Source of the DNA: Planctomycetota bacterium
GTDB lineage: Bacteria > Planctomycetota > J058 > JAJDCQ01
Length of the DNA stretch: 64,000 nt
Reading direction: 5' to 3'
Assembly: GCA_029260755.1 (NCBI GenBank)
Contig: JAJDCQ010000261.1
Span: 1 to 64,000, forward strand
The notes beneath the pieces are model-generated. The model made no database searches. It was not told the DNA's origin and was given only the letters and a program-made list of their open reading frames with translations. The number at the start of each line of letters is the position of its first letter. Position 1 is the stretch's first letter. Made by a program: the position numbers and the translations under genes. This document shows positions 1 through 8,341 of this stretch, in pieces.

Positions 1-6
1 ACTCGC

Positions 7-93
7 AATCCGCGTAGTCCGCGTAATCCGCGGTTCCCACTGGGTTCAACGCCGAGAGAGACCGAACCGCGGATTTCGCGGATTACACGGATT
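7..93. repeat. Degenerate palindromic repeat, copy 1
   Basis: The arms at 7-36 and 64-93 are near-perfect reverse complements, built from a repeated AATCCGCG word and ending in CGCGGTTC. They can fold into a stem of about 30 bp around a 27-base loop. The same structure recurs at 199-285, and the flanking sequence recurs too: CCATTGCCGACGCG at 112-125 resembles CCGTTGCCGACTCG near 303-316. The first 358 bases therefore look like two diverged tandem copies of a unit of about 190 bp. No gene is evident in this stretch, which lies downstream of the ccm operon. Confidence 0.7.
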
Positions 94-198
94 GATTCGG
101 GCGTCGCCGGGCCATTGCCGACGCGACGCGGTGCTCTGCCCAAGACTCCTGTTCCTGGAACACGCGCGTCGGCAATGAACCCGGCGCCGGCAGCTCGC

Positions 199-285
199 AA
201 TCCGTGCAATCCGCGTCATCCGCGGTTCCCACTCGCTGGAACGTTCGAGAGAACGAAACCGCCGACGACGCGGGTTGCGCGGAAT
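199..285. repeat. Degenerate palindromic repeat, copy 2
   Basis: The left arm at 199-228 is strongly similar to the left arm of the copy at 7-93. The right arm, from about 255 to 285, has decayed but is still recognisably complementary. A short inverted pair, CATTGCCGACGCG near 113-125 and CGCGTCGGCAATG near 165-177, sits between the two copies. The bases from 286 to 358 hold nothing else that I recognise. Confidence 0.6.
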
Positions 286-358
286 GGACCGGACGGCGCC
301 AAGCCGTTGCCGACTCGTGCCGCAAGACTGCGGCCCGCCACGAAGCGCGGGGTGGGGG

Positions 359-736
359 TCAGGCGTCGGGCTTCTTCGCCTCGAGCTCATCGATCCGCCG
401 GCGCAGGTGGTCGAGCTCATCGCGCATCGCCCCGCCCCGCATCTGCGACCAGAGGACGAACCCGACGATGAAGATGAACATGAGGGAGACCGCGGTGATC
501 ACCCGTCCCCGGTAGTCCTGCTCGGGATTGCTCTCCTCGGCGGTCGCGACGAGGGCGCCCTCGCCCTCCCTGTCGCCCGCGCCGGGGCGCGGCGGCGCGT
601 CGGCAGCGTCTGGCTCGCCATCGTCGGCGGGCGTCGGCGGGGTCGGTTCCCCCTGCGCCCGAGCCGCGGCGCCGCCCATGGGGGCAATGAGCAGGGCGAG
701 CAGCACGGCGATCACGAGCAGCTTCGTGGGCTTCAT
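359..736 (-). CDS. CcmD-like small membrane protein
   Basis: This 125-residue protein is last in the ccm operon. Its ATG at 736 overlaps the ccmC stop in an ATGA junction. It has an N-terminal signal-like hydrophobic stretch (residues about 5-27, ending ARAQ), an acidic Pro/Ala-rich linker, a transmembrane helix around residues 78-97 (ITAVSLMFIFIVGFVLW) and a short charged coiled tail (LRRRIDELEAKK). Canonical CcmD is a tiny single-TM protein after ccmC that helps release heme-loaded CcmE. The position and the TM-plus-charged-tail layout fit, but the linker and signal-like start make it longer than usual. The assignment rests mainly on context. Confidence 0.6.
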   Translation of the reverse strand: MKPTKLLVIAVLLALLIAPMGGAAARAQGEPTPPTPADDGEPDAADAPPRPGAGDREGEGALVATAEESNPEQDYRGRVITAVSLMFIFIVGFVLWSQMRGGAMRDELDHLRRRIDELEAKKPDA

Positions 737-1461
737 CGGGGAGCCTCCTCGAGACGCCGGATCCGATCGAGGGCGTCCTCGATCTCCTCGGTCGTCGTCA
801 GACGCGACTGGCGCCAGCGCAGCAGGAGCAGATACAGGATCAGGAACACGAGGACGCCGAACCAGCGCGTCGCGATGATCGACGGGTCGGACAGCCCGTC
901 GAGCTTCGGCGGGTGGCTCGTCTCGCCGAACCACTCGATCGCCTTGTGGACGATCGGGATGTTCAGGAACGCGAGGACGCCGAAGACGGCGCTGAAGGTC
1001 CGACGCTTGTGCGGATCCTCGATCCCCGCCTGCAGCGTCAGGTAGCCGAGGTAGGTCAGCATCATGACCGCCGCGCTCATGAGGCGCGGGTCATCCCAGA
1101 CCCACCAGTGGTCCCACGCCGCCTTCGCCCACGTCATCCCGGTCGCGAGCAGGACGAAGCCGGCCATCACGCCGACCTCCGCGCTGCACCGCGCCCATCG
1201 ATCCCAGCGCGGCTGCTTCGTGATGAGGAAGAGAACGCTCCCTCCGAGGCAGCCGCCGAAGAAGACGAAGGTGTTGAGCGCGTTGGGAAAGTGGAAGAAG
1301 AAGATCAGGTAGCTCGACTTGAGCTGCTTGATCGCGAACGGAACCCACGTCGCGACGAGGTAGCCGAAGTAGAACAGCCCGGCGAGGGCGAGCAGCCCGT
1401 GGGCCACGTAGCTCGCGGGGTGATCGAGCACTCTCACGGGGAGCGAGCGTTGGTCGGGCAT
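733..1461 (-). CDS. ccmC: Cytochrome c maturation heme-handling protein CcmC
   Basis: This 242-residue protein has about six hydrophobic segments. CcmC loads heme onto CcmE at the outer face of the inner membrane, working with CcmA, CcmB and CcmD. The tryptophan-rich heme motif is visible at about residues 116-127 (WDHWWVWDDPRL). A conserved periplasmic His lies in FHFPNAL (about residues 56-62), with further His residues after NIPIVHKAIEWF. Its ATG shares one base with the ccmB stop (TGATG), and its TGA overlaps the next start. The length is normal for the family. Assignment as CcmC rather than CcmF follows from size and gene order. Confidence 0.93.
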   Translation of the reverse strand: MPDQRSLPVRVLDHPASYVAHGLLALAGLFYFGYLVATWVPFAIKQLKSSYLIFFFHFPNALNTFVFFGGCLGGSVLFLITKQPRWDRWARCSAEVGVMAGFVLLATGMTWAKAAWDHWWVWDDPRLMSAAVMMLTYLGYLTLQAGIEDPHKRRTFSAVFGVLAFLNIPIVHKAIEWFGETSHPPKLDGLSDPSIIATRWFGVLVFLILYLLLLRWRQSRLTTTEEIEDALDRIRRLEEAPR

Positions 1462-2150
1462 CAGGTTCCGGTCTCCGTCCCGTCGACGACGAACTCGAAC
1501 AGCAGCTGACCGGCGCCGATGAACACCAGGTCGAACGCCCCGATCACCGCCACCGGCTGGAAGCCGATGGGGCGGCCGGCGAACGCCTCGTTGGTCGCAT
1601 GCACGGCCGCGCTCAGAAGAGGAATCAGGAGCGGAAACAGCAGGATCCGGAGGATCGCATCGCCGCCCCGCAGCGACCACGTCATCGCGCTCAGGATCAC
1701 GCCCACGGCCACGAAGCCGAGGGTCGCCGCGAGCGTCACCCCCACCACGACGAGGAGCCCTTCCCACTCGAGGCTCTGGTCGAAGAGGAGCATGAACAGC
1801 CCGAGCGTCATCGCCTCCATCAGCACGACGCCGAGCATCGTCGACGTGATCCGCGCGTAGTATACCGTCCCCCGTCCGACGGGCGAGAGGAGAAGGCCGG
1901 TCAGGAGCCGGCCGTCGCCGTCTCCCCGGAAGGCCCGGTCGATCCCGACCGTCCCGGCGAGGACGAACGTCACCCAGAGGATCCCGCCGCGGGTGTCCTC
2001 GAGCACCTCCTGCACCGGCGGCATCGCGACGCTGAAGATGAAGAGCGTGATGAGGCTCATCATCGCCATCGCGATGAGGGTCTCCTTCCGCTTCCACTCG
2101 CGCGCCCAGTCCCAGCGGACGAGCGAGAAGTAGGCGCGGAGGGGGTTCAT
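1461..2150 (-). CDS. ccmB: Heme exporter membrane subunit CcmB
   Basis: This 229-residue polytopic protein has about six TM helices and belongs to the CcmB family. It is the membrane partner of the ATPase CcmA in the CcmABCD complex that releases holo-CcmE. The start ATG at 2150 overlaps the ccmA stop by four bases (ATGA), which fixes the start. The N-terminus (WDWAREWKRKETL) followed by a first TM segment (MAMMSLITLFIFSVAM) is typical of the family, as is the length. It is followed directly by ccmC. Confidence 0.92.
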   Translation of the reverse strand: MNPLRAYFSLVRWDWAREWKRKETLIAMAMMSLITLFIFSVAMPPVQEVLEDTRGGILWVTFVLAGTVGIDRAFRGDGDGRLLTGLLLSPVGRGTVYYARITSTMLGVVLMEAMTLGLFMLLFDQSLEWEGLLVVVGVTLAATLGFVAVGVILSAMTWSLRGGDAILRILLFPLLIPLLSAAVHATNEAFAGRPIGFQPVAVIGAFDLVFIGAGQLLFEFVVDGTETGT

Positions 2151-2905
2151 CGGGCGGGCGCCTGGGTCGGCGTACCCGCGGGCGCGTTCGGCGCGGCGAC
2201 CGGCGCCAGCGCCGCGTCGAGCCGGGCCCGCGCCGCCGCCGGGTCGCCCGAGACCTCGACCCGACCCGCCACGAGCACCGTCGCCGCGTCGGCGAGCGCG
2301 ATCCCGCGCTCGACGTCGTGGGTCACGAGCACGACGGCCGCGCCCGCGGCCCGGCGCTCGCGGATGATCTCCTCGACGACGCGGCAGCCGGCCACGTCGA
2401 GCGAGGCGAACGGCTCGTCGAGGAGGAGCACGCTCGGCTCGTGGAGGAGCGCCCGGCAGAGGCCGGCCGCCTGGGCCATGCCCCGGGAGAAGGTCCGGAT
2501 CGGGTCGCGGATCCGGGTCGCCAGCCCGAAGCGGGTGAGGAGCGCCTCGATGCGCGCGTCCGTCTCGGTCCGCGCGAGCCCGTAGAGATCCCCGTAGTAG
2601 CGGAGCGCCTCGCCGAGGCGCAGCTCGCGGGGGAGGAGATGGTGGTCGAGGAGCACGCCGACCTTCGCGCGCGCCGCGGCCGCCTCCTTCGGCAGGGCGT
2701 GCCCGGCGATCGAGACCTCGCCCTCGCTCGCGTGGGCGAGGGTCGAGAGCACCCGGAAGAGCGTCGTCTTCCCGGCGCCGTTCGGTCCGAGGAGGACGTG
2801 GCACGTGCCGGCCGGGATGGTCAGGTCGACCCGCCGGAGGACGTCGCGGTTGCCGTAGCGCTTCCAGAGGGAGCGCACCTCGATCGCGGGAGACGGCTCA
2901 CTCAT
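2147..2905 (-). CDS. ccmA: ABC ATPase of cytochrome c maturation, CcmA
   Basis: This 252-residue ABC ATPase powers release of heme-charged CcmE from CcmC. Visible motifs are Walker A GPNGAGKTT (about residues 39-47), a degenerate signature SRGMAQ in place of LSGGQ, Walker B VLLLDEPF and the switch His in LVTHD. CcmA proteins commonly carry such divergent signatures. About 30 C-terminal residues (Ala/Pro-rich) extend beyond the core. The gene overlaps ccmB by four bases and starts 24 bases after the preceding gene. Confidence 0.93.
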   Translation of the reverse strand: MSEPSPAIEVRSLWKRYGNRDVLRRVDLTIPAGTCHVLLGPNGAGKTTLFRVLSTLAHASEGEVSIAGHALPKEAAAARAKVGVLLDHHLLPRELRLGEALRYYGDLYGLARTETDARIEALLTRFGLATRIRDPIRTFSRGMAQAAGLCRALLHEPSVLLLDEPFASLDVAGCRVVEEIIRERRAAGAAVVLVTHDVERGIALADAATVLVAGRVEVSGDPAAARARLDAALAPVAAPNAPAGTPTQAPAR

Positions 2906-2929
2906 GGCGTCGGAGCGACCGGGCGGACG

Positions 2930-4462
2930 CTACGACGACGCGTCCAGCAGATCCTTGAGGATCCGGGCGACCCGCTGGACGTCCTTCGCCACCTGCTCGG
3001 CGCTCGAGTCGCCCTCGCGGTCGATGATGTCGCCGAGCTCTCGCTTGAGCGCGGCGAGGGCGACCTTGTCGATGCCGGCGCCGATCGCGGGGCTCGGCGC
3101 GGTCGCGGGGGCGGCCACGGCGGTCGCCGCCCCGCCCGAAGGCGCGCCGCCCCTCGGGGCCGCCTGGCCCTCGTTCTGGATCGCGCGCTTTCGCGCCTGA
3201 TAGTCGAAGGAGGTGATCTCGCCCCGATCGAGCCGCCCCTTCAGGTCGGCCAGGCGCGCCTCCTTGCTGCCGGCGGGGCCGACCGGGGCCGCGTCCTCGG
3301 CCGGCCCGGCGATCGCACGGCCGAGCCAGACGACGCCGGCGATCATGCCGAGGAAGCCGATCCCGATCAGGACCGGCGTGATCGGGATGCTGGGCCGCCC
3401 GGCGATCACCCTGGCATCGATCCGGGCGTGCGGCGGGATCCGCTGCGAGACCCAGGTGTGGGTGATCTTCTGGCTCTGGCCCATCGGCGCCTGCGCGCCG
3501 CGGTCCTGCAGGATCACGGTGTTCGGCTGCCCGTCATCCTGCGGGACGTAGTTCATGACGCCCTTCTCGATGCTCAGGCTGTACTCGGCCGTCTGGACGT
3601 CGTAGTGGCCGCCGAGGTCGAACGTCTCGCCGCTCACGAACGGCCGCCGGAGCAGGGCGAAGAAGGTGTGCCCCATCTGGCTGTCGCCGATCGTCGGGTA
3701 GACCGGCCGCCGGTAGGGGATTCCCCGCCCGCCGTGAGGGAGGGTCACCAGCTCGGGCACCGGCATCTCGACGTTGTCGATCTTGAACTCCGCGACCTCG
3801 AAGCCGTCGGGGATCGGAACGTGGTAGCCGAAGTAGGCGTTGAAGCCGAAGTTCACCAGACGGACGGTGTGGCGGACCTGGACGAACTCGCGTCCCTCGA
3901 CCTCGTTGATCGTCGCGATCTGCATCACCATCGCGTGGCCGACGGCCTTCGGCTCGAGCGAGAGCTCGAAGAAGGGGAGCTCCGGCGGCATCTCCTCGCC
4001 GATCCGGAAGTCGGGCGTGTAGAAGACGCGCGGCTCGGCCTCGGTGCCGAGGGTCGCCTGGATCCGGATCATCGAGCCGAGCTCGACGTCGCCGAGGTCC
4101 ATCACGAGCCGGCCGTCGCCATCGGTCTTCCCGTTGACGTTCTTGCCCTTCCCGGACGGGGCGAGGAGCAGCGTCTGGATCTTCGCGTCCGCGAGCGGGA
4201 TCTTCGAGACGCTGTCGGCGTGCTCGCCGTCGCCGCCGTGGCCCCCCTGGAGGCCGGCGGTGAAGTCGAGGGCGACCGCGTCGAGGAGGATCGGCTTGAT
4301 CTCACCCGTCGGCGCCGGGGCGCCGGACGCTCCGCCGTGCGGGGCGCCGCCCTCGCCGAGCTTCGGGTGGCCCTCGGGCATCTCCTGCGCGCGAGCGACG
4401 CCGGGCGTGGCGACGGTCGCCGCGAGGATCAGGGTCGCGGTCAGTCGGGTGATGCGGCTCAC
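2930..4462 (-). CDS. Unknown secreted, membrane-anchored protein of the ccm operon
   Basis: This 510-residue protein of unknown function sits between the ccmI-like gene and ccmA. The GTG start at 4462 overlaps the previous stop (GTGA). It has a signal peptide (residues 1-22, ending VARAQ), a His/Gly-rich segment, and a long beta-rich region of about residues 50-390 that probably lies in the periplasm. One TM helix follows (ITPVLIGIGFLGMIAGVVWL). The cytoplasmic tail carries a SHOCT-like motif (LKGRLDRGEITSFDYQ) and a short helix. Tight coupling on one side and 24 bases to ccmA on the other argue for a role in heme handling or c-type cytochrome assembly. I see no catalytic motif and no CXXCH. 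Confidence 0.75.
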   Translation of the reverse strand: MSRITRLTATLILAATVATPGVARAQEMPEGHPKLGEGGAPHGGASGAPAPTGEIKPILLDAVALDFTAGLQGGHGGDGEHADSVSKIPLADAKIQTLLLAPSGKGKNVNGKTDGDGRLVMDLGDVELGSMIRIQATLGTEAEPRVFYTPDFRIGEEMPPELPFFELSLEPKAVGHAMVMQIATINEVEGREFVQVRHTVRLVNFGFNAYFGYHVPIPDGFEVAEFKIDNVEMPVPELVTLPHGGRGIPYRRPVYPTIGDSQMGHTFFALLRRPFVSGETFDLGGHYDVQTAEYSLSIEKGVMNYVPQDDGQPNTVILQDRGAQAPMGQSQKITHTWVSQRIPPHARIDARVIAGRPSIPITPVLIGIGFLGMIAGVVWLGRAIAGPAEDAAPVGPAGSKEARLADLKGRLDRGEITSFDYQARKRAIQNEGQAAPRGGAPSGGAATAVAAPATAPSPAIGAGIDKVALAALKRELGDIIDREGDSSAEQVAKDVQRVARILKDLLDASS

Positions 4463-4887
4463 GAGCTCTTCTCCGCGTCGGTGGTCTCGGCGTCGGCCTT
4501 CGTCTCGGCGTCGCCGTCGGTCTTGGTCGGGGTGGTCGTCGGACTGCCGTCGGGCTCCGAGGTCGCCGTCGCCGGCGCGGGGTCGGCGTCGTCCTCGGGC
4601 GTTCCCGTGATGGCGGTGATCTTGCGGTTCAGGTCGGCCGCGCGGCCCAGGTAGTCCTGACGCGCCTGCTTGTACTCGGGCTCGTCGATGAGGCCGCTCG
4701 CCTGCTCCTGCTCGAGGTCCTTCAGCCCGCGAAGCAGGCGCGCCTTCTCGTCGAGGTGGCGGTCGAGCTCGCTCTCGTCGGTCGGCCGAGCCCACGCGAG
4801 CCGCGCCCCGAGCACCACCGGGGCGAGGATGAAGGCGAGGAGGCCGAGGATCGTGACGATCGTGGCGAGGATCCAGAAGACGGTCAT
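4459..4887 (-). CDS. CcmI-like N-terminal membrane protein
   Basis: This 142-residue protein has one N-terminal TM helix (residues about 4-28), a charged helical region and an acidic Thr/Asp-rich tail. The central segment LRGLKDLEQEQASGLIDEPE (the helix continues to about residue 75) resembles the helix after the TM in CcmI, where a leucine-rich coiled coil contacts the CcmF/CcmH module. The large TPR domain that binds apocytochrome in canonical CcmI is missing. Position between the ccmH-like gene and the rest of the operon supports the call. It could also be an unrelated short-coil membrane protein. Confidence 0.6.
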   Translation of the reverse strand: MTVFWILATIVTILGLLAFILAPVVLGARLAWARPTDESELDRHLDEKARLLRGLKDLEQEQASGLIDEPEYKQARQDYLGRAADLNRKITAITGTPEDDADPAPATATSEPDGSPTTTPTKTDGDAETKADAETTDAEKSS

Positions 4888-4909
4888 CGTGGCTCTCTCG
4901 TCTCCGCGG

Positions 4910-5542
4910 TCAGTCGACCTCGGAGAGCTCCTTCTCGATCGCGGCGATCTCGGCGTCGTCGGGCGCCGGCCCGTCCGACTGCTGGCTCGGGGCGTCGCCG
5001 CCGCCCGGCCCGGTCCAGCTCTTGAGGATCGCCCCGAGGACGATCGTCGCCCCGAGGAACCCGGCCAGCGGGAGGGCGATCACCCACATCCCGAGCGCGC
5101 CCGGCGGGGCGGCGAGGACGCGCTCGGCGTCGGCCGGGTCGCGTCCCGTCATCGGCAGGATCTGCTTCGCGATCCGGACCTGCTCGTCGAGGATCTCGCG
5201 GTCCGAGATCCCCTGGAGCACCCGGGCGAGGATCGTCTGCTTCTGCTGGTTCGCGCACCCGTCCGGACAGCTCCCGAGGGTCCGCGACCAGTTCTCCCGC
5301 GGGCAGCTGCACATCACCTCGGAGAAGAGCGCCCGCGCGCGCTCGCGCTGCGCCACGTCGAGGTCGTTGATCGAGATGCTCGCCCCGTGGTCGTGGCCGT
5401 CGCCCGGGGTGTGCTCGTGCTCCGCCTCATCCGCGCCCTCGCCGTCCTGGCCCAGGGCCACGGCGGGCGCGACGAGGCCTACCCCGATGAGGAGCACCGC
5501 GAGGACGCAGGCGATGGCGAGCCGGTCAGTCCGCGAGGCCAA
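4910..5542 (-). CDS. ccmH: CcmH-like thiol protein of cytochrome c maturation
   Basis: This 210-residue protein has a signal peptide (residues 1-31), a His/Glu-rich linker (EHEHTPGDGHDHG) and a CcmH-like domain at about residues 55-125. A C-terminal TM helix (about residues 147-170) ends in an acidic tail. Canonical CcmH has an LRCxxC motif that reduces apocytochrome thiols. Here the cysteines are arranged CSC-P with a later CPDGC, followed by the family-typical segment ARVLQGISDREI. The only standard start in frame is TTG at 5542, overlapping ccmF by 17 bases, so the start is less certain than the rest. No ccmG-type thioredoxin is seen in the window. Confidence 0.8.
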   Translation of the reverse strand: MASRTDRLAIACVLAVLLIGVGLVAPAVALGQDGEGADEAEHEHTPGDGHDHGASISINDLDVAQRERARALFSEVMCSCPRENWSRTLGSCPDGCANQQKQTILARVLQGISDREILDEQVRIAKQILPMTGRDPADAERVLAAPPGALGMWVIALPLAGFLGATIVLGAILKSWTGPGGGDAPSQQSDGPAPDDAEIAAIEKELSEVD

Positions 5543-7634
5543 TGCGCCGCCTCCCGAGCGGAAGGGCCGCCCAGATCCCGCCGAAGATCATCAGGAACCA
5601 GCCGAACCAGACGAGGTTGATGAGCGGGTTCCGGTAGATGTTGAAGATGTAGCCGCGCCCGTCGGCGACGTGGTCGAAGTAGATGTAGAAGTCCTCCGAC
5701 ACGCTCCGCGCGATCGCCACCTCGGTCGTGTGCTGCTCCTCGAAGCGGTAACCCGTCTTCGGATAGAAGCGCTTCTCCGGCTCGACCCGGTCGTACGGGC
5801 GCCCGCCCCACTCGATCTCGATCGGGACGCGCGTGCTGATGTAGGCGCCCTGCGGCTCGTCGATCTCACCCTCGCCGACGTTGAGGACGTAGCCGCCCTG
5901 GATCTCGTAGCGCTGGCCCTTCTCGAGCTGAACCTCGGTGTTGTAGCGATACACCGAGCTGCACACGATCCCGATCGCGATCGTGGCGAGGCCGTAGTGG
6001 ACGATGTAGCCGCCGTAGCGGCGGTTGTTGAGGGTGACGAGCCGGAGGAGGGCGGACGCCGCGCCGCGCGTCTTCGACTGCGAGCGCACCGCCCGGATCA
6101 CCTCCCACGCGAGGGAGGTCATGATCAACCAGGCCGCGAAGACGACGATGAAGCTCGGGTAGAGATGCGCCGAGGTCGCGACCGGCTGGTCGAGGTCGCC
6201 GCCGCGGATCACCGAGAAGGCGAGCCACTGGGTGAAGGCGGCGAGCGGAAGGCTCACGATGGCCGGGCCGGCGAGGTTACGCGCGATCGTTCGGGGCGCC
6301 GTCCGGATCCACCCCATCCCCGGCCCGACGGCCGTCATCAGCAGCATCACGACGAAGAGCGGCGTGCAGACGAGGTTGTAGACCGGGACGCTCACGCTGA
6401 TCGGGCGGCTCAGGAACTTGTTCGTCAGGTACGGATAGAGGGTCAGGAAGACGACCGCCAGGGTGATCGCGACGAGGATCAGGTTGTTGAGGAGGAAGAT
6501 CGCCTCGCGGGAGAAGTAGGTGTCGATCGTGTGCCGGCTCCGGAGCATTCGATAGCGGAACGCGATCAGGAACGCCGGCACGACCACCAGGACGACCAGG
6601 AACCAGCCGAACCACACGCCGACCGAGCCGGACGCGAACGCGTGGACGCTGCTCACGATCCCGGACCGGGTGAGGAACGTCCCGAAGATGCTCATGAAGA
6701 ACGTGAGCGCGACGAGGAAGAAGTTCCAGCCCGCGAGCATGTCGCGGCGCTCCTGGATCATCACCGAGTGGAGGAACGCCGTCCCGGTGAGCCAGGGAAG
6801 AAACGACGCGTTCTCGACCGGGTCCCACGCCCAGTAGCCGCCCCAGCCGAGCACCTCGTAGGCCCAGAGGCTGCCGAGGATGATCCCGTTGGTGTTGAAC
6901 AGCCAGGCGATCAGGATCCAGCGGCGGGTCTTGCGGATCCAGTAGGAGCCGACCTCGCCGGCGAGCAACGCGGCGATCGCGTAGGCGAAGGGGACGGTGT
7001 AGCTGACGAACGCCGCGTACATCATCGGCGGATGGATCGTCATCCAGTAGTTCTGCAGGAGCGGGTTCAGGCCCGCGCCGTCGGCCGGAAGCCCCTCGGG
7101 CGTGAGCAGCCCGTTGTTCCGGAGGAAGGTGAGCAGCATCTGGTTGCTGTGGGAGAGGTCGTCGGCGAGCTGGAGGAACGGGTCGGCGACGAACACCATC
7201 ACCATGAAGAAGAAGCCCTGGACCAGGGCGAAGACGATGTAGACGTACGGCTCGAGGCGCGCCCCGATCGGGTGGTCGCGCTCGCGGCGGAACTGCCAGG
7301 CGACGACGGCGGCGAGGATCCCGAGGATCATCGCCCAGAACAGGATCGAGCCATCGAGCCCGGCCCAGAGGCCGGCGAACTTGTAGTACGGATCGACCTT
7401 CGACTCGGAGTAGCTGAAGATGTACTTCGTGCCGTAGTCGCCCATGAAGAAGCCGGCGATCAGGCCGAGGGAGGCGCCGACGACGGCGAACGCGCCGGCG
7501 ATCTGGCTGTTTCGCGCCGCGAAGACGAAGCGGCGGTCCTTCCACAGCAGACCGAGCGTCGCGAGGACGATCGTGAGGACGCAGAGGCCGAGCGAAACCC
7601 TCGTGAGGTTTCGAGCGAAATCGATGTAGGTCAT
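5526..7634 (-). CDS. ccmF: Heme lyase subunit CcmF
   Basis: This 702-residue polytopic protein is the right size for CcmF, the component that attaches heme from CcmE to the apocytochrome CXXCH motif. The tryptophan-rich periplasmic heme motif is intact at about residue 262 (WGGYWAWDPVENASFLPWL), preceded by conserved family text (YWMTIHPPMMYAAF). A long loop in the C-terminal third (about residues 550-670) precedes the last TM segment. The ATG at 7634 follows ccmE by 47 bases. The stop overlaps the ccmH-like gene. Confidence 0.95.
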   Translation of the reverse strand: MTYIDFARNLTRVSLGLCVLTIVLATLGLLWKDRRFVFAARNSQIAGAFAVVGASLGLIAGFFMGDYGTKYIFSYSESKVDPYYKFAGLWAGLDGSILFWAMILGILAAVVAWQFRRERDHPIGARLEPYVYIVFALVQGFFFMVMVFVADPFLQLADDLSHSNQMLLTFLRNNGLLTPEGLPADGAGLNPLLQNYWMTIHPPMMYAAFVSYTVPFAYAIAALLAGEVGSYWIRKTRRWILIAWLFNTNGIILGSLWAYEVLGWGGYWAWDPVENASFLPWLTGTAFLHSVMIQERRDMLAGWNFFLVALTFFMSIFGTFLTRSGIVSSVHAFASGSVGVWFGWFLVVLVVVPAFLIAFRYRMLRSRHTIDTYFSREAIFLLNNLILVAITLAVVFLTLYPYLTNKFLSRPISVSVPVYNLVCTPLFVVMLLMTAVGPGMGWIRTAPRTIARNLAGPAIVSLPLAAFTQWLAFSVIRGGDLDQPVATSAHLYPSFIVVFAAWLIMTSLAWEVIRAVRSQSKTRGAASALLRLVTLNNRRYGGYIVHYGLATIAIGIVCSSVYRYNTEVQLEKGQRYEIQGGYVLNVGEGEIDEPQGAYISTRVPIEIEWGGRPYDRVEPEKRFYPKTGYRFEEQHTTEVAIARSVSEDFYIYFDHVADGRGYIFNIYRNPLINLVWFGWFLMIFGGIWAALPLGRRRIGLAD

Positions 7635-7681
7635 GGGATCGGGCGCGCCTGACGCCCCACGGTCAGCTAGGGGGTTGCGAT

Positions 7682-8158
7682 CTACTCGACGCCGTCGCTC
7701 GGCGCGGCGACGGGCGCCGCGGTCGACGGAGCGGCGGAGGTCTCGGTCGGCTCGATCGGACCGTCCACGGTGCCCGCCTTGAGCCGGTCCTCCGCCTCGT
7801 ACTTCGAGGGGCACTTGGTGAAGATCTGGTTCGCGACGAAGACGCCTTCCTTCGCGTCCCAGGTCCCCTGAACGGCGATGTCGTAGGTCTTCTGGAACGT
7901 GTCGGGCCGGCTCCGGTCGCACTTGACGACGATGACCCGGCTCGGGTCGGCCTTGTCCGCCACCTCGAAGTGGAGCGGCCGCTCGCCGGAGTGGATCTCC
8001 GAGAGGACGCCGTGCACCTTGATCGTCCCGCGGGGCGCTGTGTCGGCGGCGAGGAGCTGCGCGACCTGGAGCTCGGGGATGCCGCCCTGGACGACTCCGG
8101 CCACGATGAGGCCAATGAGGCCAATGGCAATGAGGATGGCGGGTGCGGCGACTCTCAT
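7682..8158 (-). CDS. ccmE: Heme chaperone CcmE, Cys-type (CXXXY)
   Basis: This 158-residue protein has an N-terminal TM anchor (residues about 6-24) and a periplasmic OB-fold heme-carrier domain. CcmE binds heme covalently and carries it from CcmC to CcmF. Most CcmE proteins use a His in an HXXXY motif. Here the motif is C116-P-S-K-Y120 (FTKCPSKY), the Cys-type variant known from Desulfovibrio-like bacteria and archaea. The C-terminal 35 residues are Pro/Ala/Thr-rich. The ATG at 8158 is preceded by AGGAG and leads directly into the TM anchor. This is the first gene of the operon, with a promoter at 8233-8261. Confidence 0.92.
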   Translation of the reverse strand: MRVAAPAILIAIGLIGLIVAGVVQGGIPELQVAQLLAADTAPRGTIKVHGVLSEIHSGERPLHFEVADKADPSRVIVVKCDRSRPDTFQKTYDIAVQGTWDAKEGVFVANQIFTKCPSKYEAEDRLKAGTVDGPIEPTETSAAPSTAAPVAAPSDGVE

Positions 8159-8232
8159 CGGGACTCCTGGTAGGGACGACGCAAACGTCTGTAACCGGCG
8201 ACGTTTACGATCAACCTGTCCGAAGGCGAGAA

Positions 8233-8261
8233 ATGGTACCACGATGCGGGTATTGGGTCAA
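8233..8261 (-). promoter_or_regulatory. Predicted sigma-70 promoter of the ccm operon
   Basis: On the minus strand, TTGACC (8261-8256) and TACCAT (8238-8233) are separated by exactly 17 bases. They lie about 75 bases upstream of the ccmE start. The match is good at -35 and moderate at -10. Nothing else of note is seen in 8159-8341. Confidence 0.55.
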
Positions 8262-8341
8262 GAACTCCCGAACCACGACGCGGTGCGTCCCCGAGGTCTT
8301 CACCCTCGAGAGTGTCGGCAGCGACCGGCGTCGGTACGGGG

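Noticed and set aside
2318..7652. Long open frames on the plus strand through the ccm operon
   Set aside because: All are antisense to clearly recognised Ccm proteins and read as Arg/Asp/Val-rich text without motifs.
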